Below are positions 1-9,152 of a stretch of DNA of 46,085 nt, piece by piece. Source of the stretch: Beijerinckiaceae bacterium (lineage in GTDB: Bacteria > Pseudomonadota > Alphaproteobacteria > Rhizobiales > Beijerinckiaceae). The stretch is from assembly GCA_025458025.1 (NCBI GenBank), contig JALOTF010000011.1, forward strand, positions 1 through 46,085. Reading direction: 5' to 3'. The translations under genes and the position numbers were made by a program. The notes beneath the pieces are model-generated. The model saw only the letters and a program-made list of their open reading frames with translations. It searched no databases and was not told the DNA's origin. Within the stretch, counting starts at the first letter, position 1, and every line of letters starts with the position of its first letter.

Positions 1-489
1 TCCTCGTGCTGCGGGCACAACCACGGCCCCTCGATTCCGAACCTACTCGCCGAGGCGGAAGCCGCGTGCCAGGCGCGTGGCGTGCGCCTCACCGAGCAGC
101 GCCGCGACGTTCTCCGCGCCCTGCTGGAGCATGGCCATCCGTTGGGCGCCTATGATCTCATCGAGAAATTGCGCCCGGAAAGCGGTCGCAGCCCGGCACC
201 CATCGCGATCTATCGCGCGCTGGATTTCCTCCAGCAGCAGGGGCTGATCCACCGACTCGAAACGCTCAATGCCTTCATCGCCTGCCCGCACAGCCATCGC
301 GCGGGTGAGCGCATTGCCTTCCTCATCTGCGAGCAATGCAGCCATGTGGACGAGGTGGTGACGAAGGAAATCGACACGGCCTTGCAGGGTCTCGCCGCCC
401 GCCACGGCTTTTCGCCCAATCGCACCGTCATCGAGGTAGCCGGCACCTGCCGCGCCTGCCGCACAGCCAGCGAGGCCCGCGCCTCATGA
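1..489 (+). CDS. zur: Fur-family zinc uptake regulator (Zur), 5' end missing
   Basis: Fur-superfamily metal-responsive repressor, most like Zur, which shuts off zinc import genes when zinc is plentiful. The reading frame is open from base 1, so the start lies just upstream. The visible N-terminus has the His/Cys cluster CCGHNHG typical of rhizobial Zur, followed by the winged-helix DNA-binding part ([13 protein letters not shown], then GAYDLIEKL and IYRALDFL). The C-terminal dimer domain carries two CxxC pairs, CEQC and CRAC, which in Fur proteins bind structural zinc, plus an HSH metal-site motif. The stop overlaps the ispG start as ATGA, so the two are probably translationally coupled. Zur rather than Fur is inferred from the N-terminal His/Cys cluster and the short form. 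The expected upstream partners, znuABC, lie outside the window. Confidence 0.85.
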   Translation, partial: SSCCGHNHGPSIPNLLAEAEAACQARGVRLTEQRRDVLRALLEHGHPLGAYDLIEKLRPESGRSPAPIAIYRALDFLQQQGLIHRLETLNAFIACPHSHRAGERIAFLICEQCSHVDEVVTKEIDTALQGLAARHGFSPNRTVIEVAGTCRACRTASEARAS

Positions 490-1742
490 ATATCGCGACC
501 GCACAGCTCGCCCCGCCCCATGGGCCGCGCCACCGCCATGTCACCGTGCCGGTGAAGGTGGGGAACGTGACCGTGGGCGGTGGAGCGCCCATCGTCGTGC
601 AATCCATGACGAACACGGATACCGCCGATATCGCCGGCACCATCGCGCAGGTCGCGGCTCTGGCGCGCGCAGGCTCGGAAATCGTGCGCATCACGGTCGA
701 TCGCGATGAAGCCGCCGCTGCCGTGCCGCATATCCGCGATGGTCTCGCGAAGCGCGGGATCGACGTGCCGCTGGTGGGTGATTTCCACTATATCGGCCAC
801 AAGTTGCTTGCTGATCATCCGGCTTGCGCCGAGGCACTGGCGAAATACCGCATCAATCCGGGCAATGTCGGCTTCAAGGACAAGAAGGACCGGCAGTTCT
901 CGGCTATCGTCGAGATGGCGATCAGGCACGACAAGGCCGTGCGCATCGGCGCCAACTGGGGTTCGCTCGATCAGGAGCTTCTCACCATCCTGATGGACGA
1001 GAACGCGCAGAATGGCAGCCCGCTCGATGCCGGCGCGGTAATGCGTGAGGCCATGGTGCAATCCGCCCTTCTCTCGGCCCAGCGTGCCGAGGAGATTGGC
1101 CTGAGGCGCAACCAGATCATCCTCTCGGCGAAGGTATCCGCCGTGCAGGATCTTATCACGACCTATCGCATGCTCGCCGCGCGCTCGGAATACGCGATCC
1201 ATCTCGGCCTCACGGAAGCAGGCATGGGCTCAAAGGGGCTCGTGGCCTCCTCCGCCGCGTTGGGCATCCTCCTGCAGGAAGGCATCGGCGATACGATACG
1301 CTTCTCGTTGACACCGGAACCGGGCGGCGATCGCACGCTGGAAGTGAAGGCCGCGCAGGAATTGCTGCAAACCATGGGCTTCCGCACCTTCGTGCCGCTG
1401 GTCGCCGCCTGCCCCGGCTGCGGCCGCACCACCTCCACCGTGTTCCAGGAACTCGCGCGCGACATCCAGAGCTGGATTTCCACCTCCATGCCGGAATGGA
1501 AATCGCAGTACCCCGGCGTTGAAGGGCTGAAAGTGGCCGTCATGGGCTGCATCGTGAATGGCCCGGGTGAATCGAAGCACGCGGATATCGGCATTTCCCT
1601 GCCGGGCACGGGCGAAACCCCGGTCGCGCCGGTCTTCATCGACGGACAGAAAGCGGTGACCCTGCGCGGGGCCACCATCGCCAACGATTTCAAGCTGCTG
1701 GTAAACGATTACATCGAGAAGCGCTTCGGGCTTCCCCGCTGA
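486..1742 (+). CDS. ispG: 4-hydroxy-3-methylbut-2-enyl diphosphate synthase (IspG/GcpE)
   Basis: Cytosolic [4Fe-4S] enzyme of the MEP isoprenoid pathway. It converts methylerythritol cyclodiphosphate to HMBPP using reduced flavodoxin or ferredoxin. The protein has 418 residues. Family signatures are [12 protein letters not shown] near residue 35, the cluster-binding CPGCGR (C309, C312), and [10 protein letters not shown] (C355, with the fourth ligand E362), so the catalytic equipment is complete. The N-terminal TIM barrel precedes the ferredoxin-like Fe-S domain, as in bacterial two-domain IspG. The ATG overlaps the stop of the upstream Zur gene by four bases, an unusual partnership for an isoprenoid gene. 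The other isoprenoid gene in the window, ispA, is about 9 kb away and on the other strand. Confidence 0.97.
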   Translation: MNIATAQLAPPHGPRHRHVTVPVKVGNVTVGGGAPIVVQSMTNTDTADIAGTIAQVAALARAGSEIVRITVDRDEAAAAVPHIRDGLAKRGIDVPLVGDFHYIGHKLLADHPACAEALAKYRINPGNVGFKDKKDRQFSAIVEMAIRHDKAVRIGANWGSLDQELLTILMDENAQNGSPLDAGAVMREAMVQSALLSAQRAEEIGLRRNQIILSAKVSAVQDLITTYRMLAARSEYAIHLGLTEAGMGSKGLVASSAALGILLQEGIGDTIRFSLTPEPGGDRTLEVKAAQELLQTMGFRTFVPLVAACPGCGRTTSTVFQELARDIQSWISTSMPEWKSQYPGVEGLKVAVMGCIVNGPGESKHADIGISLPGTGETPVAPVFIDGQKAVTLRGATIANDFKLLVNDYIEKRFGLPR

Positions 1743-1898
1743 ATCTGTTCCGGTTTGGAGCAGGTTTTTCGTGCCAGCGCGGCCATGCCATCCCTAACCA
1801 AGGGTAAACAGCCGCTGGAGCGCGCTGCAACGCTTTGGAGTTAAACGGCTTTCTGATCCGCTATCGCAATATCCCCTGCGGCATGCGCCTTGCGAGCT

Positions 1899-1923
1899 CG
1901 CCTCCCAAACCCGGAGGCGTTTT
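1899..1923 (+). promoter_or_regulatory. Stem-loop covering the ribosome binding site of the TadG-like gene
   Basis: A perfect 7-bp stem, CGCCTCC (1899-1905) with GGAGGCG (1913-1919), encloses a 7-base loop and is followed by TTTT (1920-1923). The 3' arm is the GGAGG Shine-Dalgarno of the gene starting at 1927. It can be read either as an ispG terminator placed against the next gene or as a structure that hides the ribosome binding site. Confidence 0.5.
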
Positions 1924-1926
1924 CGC

Positions 1927-3171
1927 ATGTCCCTCATTCGCTCATTCCGCCAGAACCGCACCGGCTCGGTGCCGATGGTCTTCAGCCTCTTCATGATGCC
2001 AATTTCGGCCGTCACCGCGATGGCCGTAGATTATTCCCGCGCCCATCAGGCCCGCGCGCAATTGCAGAGTGCGGCGGATTCGACCGTCCTGATGCTCGCC
2101 CGCGAGGCAGCGAAGAAGTCGCAAAGCCAACTCGCGACGATGGCCGACCCCTATTTCAAGGCCGTGCGCAAGAACGATCCGGATATTCTCGTGGGTTCGC
2201 CGGCGGTCACCAAGGACAAGAAGACCGTGACCCTGCGGGTGGACGGCACGGTGAAGACCTATTTCGCCGGCATTTTCGGCTACCCCTATCTCGATATCGG
2301 TGTGAAAGCCGCCTCGGCCTATGGCACCCGCAAGATCGAGGTGGCGCTGGTGCTCGACAATACCGGCTCCATGGCTTCAGCCAACAAGATCACCGAGCTG
2401 AAGAAGGCGTCGAAGAACCTGATCTCGACGCTGGAGGCCACCTCCATCGAGCCGGGTCAGATCCGCATCTCCATCGTGCCCTACACCACCCGCGTAAAGC
2501 TCTCGACCAGCTATCGGTTCGACTCGTGGATCACGAACACGCCGACCGGCAGCTTCAGCGGCGCCTATTCCGTGCCTGCCTCGCGCACCAGCTGGACCGG
2601 CTGCGTGGGCGACCGCGACAAGCCGCACAACACCAAGGACACGCCGGCCTCCGCACCGACACCGCAGACGCTCTACCCCATGGTGAATTGCGATGGCCCG
2701 CTCGCCGAGGCAATGCCGCTGACCGACAACTGGACCAACCTGCGCAACCGCGTCGACAGCATGGTCGCAAGCGGCATGACGAACATCACGCTTGGCGCGC
2801 AATGGGGCCTCGAGATGCTCACGGGTGCCGCGCCCTTCAGCGAAACCGGCACCGCCTCGGATATCGAGCGCTTCATGATCCTGCTGACCGATGGCGAAAA
2901 TACACAGGATCGCTTCGGCTGGAATGTCAGCGACATGAACAAGGACACCAAGGCGATGTGCGATACCATCACCGAGCGCGGTGTGCCGGAAGCCTCGAAG
3001 AAGCACCGCATCCGCCTCTACACGGTGCTGGTGATCAACGGGAACGAGCCGCTGCTTAAATCCTGCGCCACCAAGCCGGAGATGTTCTACAAGGTGAACA
3101 ATGCGAGCCAGCTCGACAGCGTGTTCAAGCAGATCGCGGATGAAATCGGCCAGATCCGCCTGACGATGTGA
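1927..3171 (+). CDS. TadG-like protein with von Willebrand factor A domain
   Basis: Predicted inner-membrane protein of 414 residues with a TadE/TadG-like N-terminus: a basic start, then one hydrophobic segment at about residues 14-34, and AVDYSRAHQARAQLQSAADS, the usual sequence after the membrane anchor in TadG proteins. A von Willebrand A domain begins near residue 137 with VLDNTGSM (D144, T146, S148), the DxTGS form of the MIDAS metal site found in TadG. A second conserved strand is FMILLTDGEN. TadG proteins are linked to Flp/Tad pilus assembly, but no other tad gene is present here, so the role is open. The ATG at 1927 has GGAGG ten bases upstream, inside a stem-loop. A strong bidirectional terminator follows. 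Confidence 0.88.
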   Translation: MSLIRSFRQNRTGSVPMVFSLFMMPISAVTAMAVDYSRAHQARAQLQSAADSTVLMLAREAAKKSQSQLATMADPYFKAVRKNDPDILVGSPAVTKDKKTVTLRVDGTVKTYFAGIFGYPYLDIGVKAASAYGTRKIEVALVLDNTGSMASANKITELKKASKNLISTLEATSIEPGQIRISIVPYTTRVKLSTSYRFDSWITNTPTGSFSGAYSVPASRTSWTGCVGDRDKPHNTKDTPASAPTPQTLYPMVNCDGPLAEAMPLTDNWTNLRNRVDSMVASGMTNITLGAQWGLEMLTGAAPFSETGTASDIERFMILLTDGENTQDRFGWNVSDMNKDTKAMCDTITERGVPEASKKHRIRLYTVLVINGNEPLLKSCATKPEMFYKVNNASQLDSVFKQIADEIGQIRLTM

Positions 3172-3194
3172 GCCCCGCTCCACGGCAGCGATAC

Positions 3195-3230
3195 AAAAAA
3201 GCCCGCGCTTCCGGCGCGGGCCTTTCGTTT
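3195..3230. terminator. Bidirectional rho-independent terminator
   Basis: The stem GCCCGCGC (3201-3208) pairs with GCGCGGGC (3214-3221) around a 5-base loop. It has an A run on the left (3195-3200) and a T-rich right flank (CTTTCGTTT). It lies between the convergent TadG-like gene and purQ and should stop both. Confidence 0.85.
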
Positions 3231-3248
3231 GTCACGAAAAGAAGAAGC

Positions 3249-3932
3249 TCAGGCTGCCTTCACGAGGCTCTGGAACAGGCCGAGGCCATCCGTGCCGCCA
3301 ACGAGACTTTCGACGAGGTTCTCCGGATGCGGCATCATGCCAAGCACGCGTAGGTTTTCCGAATAGACGCCAGCGATCGCGTTGCGCGAGCCATTCGGGT
3401 TGCGCTTCGTCTCGTCACCCGCCGCATCACAATAGCGGAAGGCCACGCGGCCCTCGCCCTCGAGCCGCGCGAGGGTTTCGTCATCGGTCACGTAATTGCC
3501 TTCGCCATGGGCGATGCAGACCTCAATGACCTGCCCGGCCTGATAATGGCGTGTGAAATCGGTATCGCCGCGCTGAACCTTCAGATGCTGCATGCGGCAG
3601 ACGAATTTCAGCCCGGCATTGCGCATCAGCACGCCCGGCAGAAGGCCCGCCTCGCAGGCAATCTGGAAGCCGTTGCACACCGCGAGCACATAGCCGCCCT
3701 TCGCAGCATGGGCCCGCACGGCATCCATGATGGGCGCACGCGCGGCAATCGCGCCGCAGCGCAGGTAATCGCCATACGAGAACCCGCCCGGCAGCACCAC
3801 GACATCCGTGCCGCCCGGCAGCGCGGTATCCGCGTGCCAGGCATGAACAGCCTCACCGCCCGCAAGCGTGAAAGCGCGGGCGATATCGTCCTGACGATTG
3901 ATTCCGGGGAAGGTGATGACAGCCGCGCGCAT
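3249..3932 (-). CDS. purQ: Phosphoribosylformylglycinamidine synthase glutaminase subunit (PurQ)
   Basis: Class I glutamine amidotransferase subunit of FGAM synthase, step 4 of purine synthesis. It supplies ammonia to PurL in the PurL-PurQ-PurS complex. The protein has 227 residues, a normal length for free-standing PurQ. The N-terminus MRAAVITFPGINRQDD is typical. The nucleophile is C86 in AVCNGFQ, and the other triad residues are H202 and E204 in MMPHPENL. It starts at an ATG whose first base is the last base of the purS stop (TGATG), so it is translationally coupled to purS. purL is not in the window. Confidence 0.96.
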   Translation of the reverse strand: MRAAVITFPGINRQDDIARAFTLAGGEAVHAWHADTALPGGTDVVVLPGGFSYGDYLRCGAIAARAPIMDAVRAHAAKGGYVLAVCNGFQIACEAGLLPGVLMRNAGLKFVCRMQHLKVQRGDTDFTRHYQAGQVIEVCIAHGEGNYVTDDETLARLEGEGRVAFRYCDAAGDETKRNPNGSRNAIAGVYSENLRVLGMMPHPENLVESLVGGTDGLGLFQSLVKAA

Positions 3933-4174
3933 CAGCCCACCACCTCGACCTTGTAGTTCTCGACCACCGTGTTCGCGAGCAGCTTCTCGCAGGCCTGTTT
4001 CAGCAGTGCCTCGGCACGCGCCTTGTCCGCCGTATCGACCTCGATATCGAACACCTTGCCCTGCCGCACGGAGCCGATGCCCTCAAGGCCGAAGCTCTTC
4101 AGCGCGCCTTCGATGGCCTTGCCCTGCGGATCGAGAACGCCGTTCTTAAGGGTGACGGTGACGCGGGCTTTCAT
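3932..4174 (-). CDS. purS: Phosphoribosylformylglycinamidine synthase subunit PurS
   Basis: Small bridging subunit (80 residues) of the three-part FGAM synthase, needed for ammonia transfer between PurQ and PurL. The sequence starts MKARVTVTLKNGVLDPQGKA and continues with ALKSFGLEGIGSVRQGKVF, both diagnostic for PurS. A short beta-alpha-beta fold accounts for the whole length. It is the first gene of a purS-purQ pair overlapping by one base. A rho-independent terminator sits between it and the upstream gene purC, so purSQ is either transcribed by read-through or from a promoter in the 92-bp gap. Confidence 0.96.
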   Translation of the reverse strand: MKARVTVTLKNGVLDPQGKAIEGALKSFGLEGIGSVRQGKVFDIEVDTADKARAEALLKQACEKLLANTVVENYKVEVVG

Positions 4175-4193
4175 GGATCAGCGCTCTCTGTTC

Positions 4194-4229
4194 AAAAAGA
4201 AAAAAGCGGGGAACGAATGCGCCCCGCTT
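4194..4229 (-). terminator. Rho-independent terminator after purC
   Basis: On the minus strand the stem AAGCGGGG (4222-4229 side) pairs with CCCCGCTT (4204-4211 side) around a 10-base loop, and a long T-rich tract follows (complement of A-rich 4194-4205). It lies 38 bases past the purC stop and 20 bases before the purS start. Confidence 0.8.
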
Positions 4230-4266
4230 AAGGAATTTCAGACCATGGCGCAACCGAAAGCGGCGC

Positions 4267-5061
4267 TCACTGCACCAGTTTCGGGCCTTCCGCCTTGGGG
4301 TTCTCGCCCTCGGTGAGGATGCCGAGGCGGCGCGCGACTTCCGAATAGGCCTCGATCAGCCCGCCCATGTCGCGGCGGAAGCGATCCTTGTCCATCTTGT
4401 CGTTCGACTTGATGTCCCAGAGGCGGCAGCTATCGGGCGAGATTTCATCCGCCACGACAATGCGCATCATGTCGCCCTCGTAGAGCCGGCCGCATTCCAT
4501 CTTGAAATCGACGAGACGGATGCCGACGCCAAGGAACAGGCCGGTGAGGAAATCATTGACGCGGATCGCGAGCGCCATGATGTCGTCGATCTCCTGCGGG
4601 GTCGCCCAGCCGAAAGCGGTCACATGCTCTTCCGAGACCATGGGATCATTGAGCGCATCGTTCTTGTAATAGAACTCGATGATCGAGCGCGGCAGCGACA
4701 TGCCTTCATCGAGGCCGAGGCGCTGGGCCAGCGAGCCCGCCGCAACATTGCGCACCACCACTTCCAGCGGAATGATCTCGACCTCACGGATCAACTGCTC
4801 GCGCATATTGAGCCGCTTGATGAAATGCGTCGGCACGCCGATCGAGTTCAGCTGGTTGAAGATATATTCCGAGATGCGGTTGTTCAGCACGCCCTTGCCG
4901 TCGATCACGTCATGCTTCTTCGCATTGAACGCGGTGGCATCATCCTTGAAATGCTGGACGAGCGTTCCCGGCTCCGGGCCTTCGAACAGAACCTTGGCCT
5001 TGCCTTCATAGATGCGGCGGCGAGTCTTCATCGGGTTGTACCGGGCTTTCAGAAAATCCAT
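4267..5061 (-). CDS. purC: SAICAR synthetase (PurC)
   Basis: Phosphoribosylaminoimidazole-succinocarboxamide synthase, step 8 of purine synthesis. It uses ATP and aspartate to convert CAIR to SAICAR. Diagnostic stretches are [15 protein letters not shown] at the N-terminus, [39 protein letters not shown] and VDFKMECG. I chose the ATG at 5061 (264 residues, starting [10 protein letters not shown]) because GGAGGAG lies 11 bases upstream. Many relatives begin ten residues later at MKTRRR (5031), where no ribosome binding site is visible, so the start is not settled. It heads the local purine gene group and is followed by a terminator before purS-purQ. Confidence 0.95.
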   Translation of the reverse strand: MDFLKARYNPMKTRRRIYEGKAKVLFEGPEPGTLVQHFKDDATAFNAKKHDVIDGKGVLNNRISEYIFNQLNSIGVPTHFIKRLNMREQLIREVEIIPLEVVVRNVAAGSLAQRLGLDEGMSLPRSIIEFYYKNDALNDPMVSEEHVTAFGWATPQEIDDIMALAIRVNDFLTGLFLGVGIRLVDFKMECGRLYEGDMMRIVVADEISPDSCRLWDIKSNDKMDKDRFRRDMGGLIEAYSEVARRLGILTEGENPKAEGPKLVQ

Positions 5062-5265
5062 GGGTGCCGTGGCTCCTCCATGCGCGAGAAGCGCCGGCGT
5101 TGGCGGGTTCGGGCCTTGAGCCGGAACCGGCGCGAAAGCAAAACGGCTTCGCGCGAGGGCCCGACCGGGCCTTGCCCTGTCTCCGTAGCCCATCCCGGGC
5201 CGAGATACAATGTTGCGTTGCCAAATCGCGGGGGATTGTCATCTCGGCATGAGGCGCATCGCCCA

Positions 5266-5294
5266 TTGATTTCACCCTTCGCGAACCCTATTCC
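5266..5294 (+). promoter_or_regulatory. Candidate sigma-70 type promoter for the zeta subunit gene
   Basis: TTGATT (5266-5271) and TATTCC (5289-5294) are separated by 17 bases, 44 bases before the ATG at 5338, in the 276-bp divergent gap after purC. The match to consensus is partial, so this is only a candidate. Confidence 0.3.
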
Positions 5295-5337
5295 CCAAGA
5301 GACATTCCACACGACCTTCCCGATGCGGAGACCAGAC

Positions 5338-5661
5338 ATGACCACTTTCGATGAACGCAAGAACGCCGCCGAGAAGAAGTTCGCGCATGATGCCGAACTC
5401 GAGTTCAAGGCGAATGCCCGCCGCAACAAGCTGCTGGGGCTCTGGATCGCCGAAAAGCTCGGCAAGTCCGGCGCGGATGCCGAGGCCTATGCCAAGTCGG
5501 TCGTGATGGCCGATTTCGAGGAAGCCGGCGACGATGACGTGCTGCGCAAGGTGAAGAAGGATCTGGACGCCGGCGGTGTTGCGCTGGATGATGACAGCAT
5601 CCGCAAGGCGATGGCCGACCTGCTGTCCCGCGCGATCGAGGAGATCCGCGCGGGCCGTTGA
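5338..5661 (+). CDS. F1Fo ATPase inhibitor zeta subunit (DUF1476 family)
   Basis: Small soluble protein of 107 residues, the normal length of the DUF1476 family. Its Paracoccus denitrificans member is the zeta subunit that blocks ATP hydrolysis by the F1 motor. The N-terminal TTFDERKNAAEKKFAHD is the conserved inhibitory segment that enters F1. A four-helix bundle follows (LLGLWIAEKLGKSG, YAKSVVMADFEEAGDDDV, KADL-type end). The start ATG has GGAG seven bases upstream. It stands alone, downstream of the purC divergent gap. Family assignment is firm. The inhibitory role in this organism is inferred from family knowledge. Confidence 0.93.
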   Translation: MTTFDERKNAAEKKFAHDAELEFKANARRNKLLGLWIAEKLGKSGADAEAYAKSVVMADFEEAGDDDVLRKVKKDLDAGGVALDDDSIRKAMADLLSRAIEEIRAGR

Positions 5662-5716
5662 TCGAGGTTCCTCGCTTGCGGCCAGAAAGAGGCCGAAACG
5701 GCCGCGAGGAGACGAG

Positions 5717-6493
5717 ATGAGCGACCATTTGACCGGATTCCGGGCTCGGCTGAAAGCCGGGCCGACCGCCTTTGCGGCCTGGTGCGGCATGCGGGACCCG
5801 GCCGTGACCGAAACCATCCTCAAGGAAGGTTTCGATTGCGCAATCCTCGACTGGCAGCACGGCTACCACGACCAGACCTCCATCGAGGCGGGCATTCTCG
5901 TCGCGCAGGCGCATCGCAAGCCCGCGCTTGTGCGCATTGGCGTGGGTGATTTCGCCGGCGCCGCGCGCTTCCTCGATTGGGGCGCGCTGGGCATCATCGC
6001 CCCGATGATCAACTCGGCGGCGGATGCCAGAACGCTGGCCGATTTCCTGAAATATCCGCCCGTCGGCGGCCGTTCCTGGGGCCCCACGCGCGCCACAGGC
6101 ATGCTCGGTTTCACGAACCAGCAGCAGATCCAGCGCGGCAATGATGCGACCATCGTGATCGCCATGATCGAGACCCGCGAAGGCCTCGCTGCCCTCGATG
6201 AGATTCTCGCCGTGCCCGGCCTCGATGGCGTGTTCGTCGGCCCCGGCGATCTCTCGATCACGCTCTCGAATGGCGGAATGATCGACCCGCTGCATGCGGA
6301 TGTCACGGCAGCGCTGAAGGTGGTGGCTGAGAAGGGTCTTGCGGCGGGCAAGATCGTCTCGGCCTTCTGCCCGGATGGCAAACGCGCAGCCGAACTGGTC
6401 GCCATGGGCTACCAGCTTCTATCAGTCGGCACGGATGGGTTTCTGCTGCGTTCGGCGGCACGCGCCGAACTCGCGAAGGCGAAGGCGAGCTGA
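5717..6493 (+). CDS. HpcH/HpaI family class II aldolase
   Basis: Metal-dependent class II aldolase/lyase of the HpcH/HpaI family (258 residues). Members cleave 2-keto-3-deoxy or hydroxy-keto acids to pyruvate or glyoxylate plus an aldehyde. The catalytic set is visible: H48 in WQHGY, R73 in LVRIG, metal ligands E152 in MIETREG and D178 in VGPGDLS. The loop GGRSWGP resembles the substrate-binding GxRG region of the family. The start at 5717 is preceded by GAGGAGA. No catabolic operon surrounds it, so the physiological substrate cannot be told from context. The next gene ends three bases away on the opposite strand. Confidence 0.88.
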   Translation: MSDHLTGFRARLKAGPTAFAAWCGMRDPAVTETILKEGFDCAILDWQHGYHDQTSIEAGILVAQAHRKPALVRIGVGDFAGAARFLDWGALGIIAPMINSAADARTLADFLKYPPVGGRSWGPTRATGMLGFTNQQQIQRGNDATIVIAMIETREGLAALDEILAVPGLDGVFVGPGDLSITLSNGGMIDPLHADVTAALKVVAEKGLAAGKIVSAFCPDGKRAAELVAMGYQLLSVGTDGFLLRSAARAELAKAKAS

Positions 6494-6496
6494 GCC

Positions 6497-7150
6497 CTAT
6501 TTCGGCAAGTTCTGCGCGATGAACGCGCCCCCATGGCGCAGGCCATCGGGGTCGATGCCATGGCCAATGCCCATGGAGAGGTGCCATTGGCAGGGAATTT
6601 CCGCCTTGCCGAAACTCGCCAGGGCGTCAAACAACGCATCGACAGGGATGATGTTATCCTGATCGCCATGCACCAGCAGGATCGGCGGCCTGCCGGTCGC
6701 CTGCTCCTTCAGGTGCTCGCCGCCCACGAGATGCCCGGAATAGCCGATGATCGCAGCGGGCGGCACGCGGCGGCGCAGGCCCACATGCAGGGCCGTCATC
6801 GCACCCTGGCTGAACCCCACCAGCGCCAGCCGATCCGGCGTGAGGCCATGGCGCGCGAGTTCGGCATCGAGGAAAGCATCCACATCCGCCTGCACCTGAT
6901 TGACGCCGCGCCAACGCTCGCCGGGATCACGGAAGGTGAGTTCCCACCATTGCCGACCCATGGGCGACATGCCGCAGGGCTCCGGTGCATGCGGCGACAC
7001 GAACGCCGCATCGGGCAGCAATTCCTGCCAGTTCCGCCCGAGATCGATCAGGTCGTTCCCGTCCGCACCATAGCCATGGAGAAACACGACAAGCGCCCGC
7101 GCGCGGCCCGAGGCTGGCGGCAGGCGGGGACCATCAAGCGGACGAGGCAT
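6497..7150 (-). CDS. Alpha/beta hydrolase, carboxylesterase/phospholipase family
   Basis: Soluble serine hydrolase of 217 residues in the bacterial carboxylesterase / acyl-protein thioesterase-like family (Abhydrolase_2). Key positions are the oxyanion-side HGYGADGNDL, nucleophile S114 in VGFSQGAM, acid D165 in HGDQDNIIP, and H197 in GIGHGID. Length and motif order match small esterases that act on short acyl esters or lysophospholipids. The substrate is unknown. It lies just downstream of the macB-like permease stop on the same strand (23 bp between genes) but looks functionally separate. Confidence 0.85.
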   Translation of the reverse strand: MPRPLDGPRLPPASGRARALVVFLHGYGADGNDLIDLGRNWQELLPDAAFVSPHAPEPCGMSPMGRQWWELTFRDPGERWRGVNQVQADVDAFLDAELARHGLTPDRLALVGFSQGAMTALHVGLRRRVPPAAIIGYSGHLVGGEHLKEQATGRPPILLVHGDQDNIIPVDALFDALASFGKAEIPCQWHLSMGIGHGIDPDGLRHGGAFIAQNLPK

Positions 7151-7173
7151 GGCATTCTCCGGCGGAGCGAGGT

Positions 7174-8402
7174 TCAGGCCGCGCGCAAAGCCTCGACCGG
7201 GTCGAGCCGCGCAGCCCGGAAAGCGGGATAGAAGCCCGAGACGATCCCGACAAGCCCCGAGAAGACGAAAGCGGTGACCACCACCAGCGGATCGATGAGC
7301 AATGGCCAGCCCGCCTTCATGGCCGTGATGATGGCGATGCCGATGCCAATGCCGATCCCGATCATCCCGCCGATCAGCGCGATGGTCGTCGCCTCGATCA
7401 GGAACTGGCCCATCACATCGAGCGGGCGCGCGCCCACAGCCATGCGGAGGCCAATCTCCTTCGTGCGTTCCGTGACCGAAACGAGCATGATGTTCATGAT
7501 GCCGATGCCGCCGACAACAAGGCTCACCGCCGCCACGGAGAGCAGCAGCATCGCCATGGTGCGCGCGCTTTCCTCGCGGGTCGCCTGAATCTCGGCCATG
7601 TTCCGCAGCGAGAAATCATCGTCACGGCCATCCTGGATGCGATGCCGCTGGCGCAGCAGGCGTTTCATCTCCTCCTCGGCGGCGGAGAGGTCCTCGCCTT
7701 CCTTGATCTTGACCATGATCTGGTTGACCGAGCGGTTCTTGGCCCGGTTGGTGCCCACCACGCGCTGCCGCGCGGTTTGCAGCGGCAGCAGGATCACATC
7801 ATCCTGATCCTGTCCGAACATGCTCTGGCCCTTGGGGCTCATCACGCCGATCACCTCGAACGGCACATTGCGCACGCGGATCTGTGCGCCCACCGGATCA
7901 TTCCCGCCGAAGAGTTCGCGAAGAACGGTCTGGCCGATCAGCGCCACCTGGCCGCCGCGACGGGTCTCCTCATCCGAAAACTCGCGCCCGCGTTCCACCG
8001 CCCAATCGCGCGCGACGAAGTAATCGAGATCGACGCCGATGGCGCTTGTCGCCCAGTTTTGCCCGCCGGAGACCACCTGCACACCACCGCGCACGAGAGG
8101 CGCCGCCGCCTGCACCGAGCCGATCTCCGTCTTCAGCGCGAGGGCGTCCGCATCCGTCAGCGTCGAGGCATTGCCGGTGCCGAGCCGCGCACCGCCTTGC
8201 GTGATGTTGCCGGGAATGACGATGATCAGGTTCGCGCCGAGCGACTGGATCTGCGCATTCACGCGCTCCCGTGCGCCATTGCCCACCGCGACCATCGCGA
8301 TGACCGCCGCGACGCCGATCACGATACCGAGCATGGTCAGCACCGAGCGCAAGGCATGCGCACGGATGGCGGAGAGCGAGGAGAGGATGGCATCAAGAAA
8401 GC

Positions 8403-8406
<4 letters not shown>
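7174..8406 (-). CDS. MacB-type ABC transporter permease
   Basis: Inner-membrane permease (410 residues) of the MacB/FtsX mechanotransmission type. One N-terminal membrane segment (SVLTMLGIVIGVAAVIAMVAV) is followed by a large periplasmic domain (MacB_PCD) of about 220 residues and three C-terminal membrane segments. The last part has the family signature MLVSVTERTKEIGLRMAVGA. The start is the ATG at 8404-8406, which forms an ATGA overlap with the stop of the ATPase gene upstream, so the pair is coupled. MacB of E. coli is one fused polypeptide. Here the ATPase and permease are separate, which is common. It likely works with the adjacent adaptor to move substrates out of the periplasm. Confidence 0.92.
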
Positions 8407-9149
<743 letters not shown>

Positions 9150-9152
9150 GGC

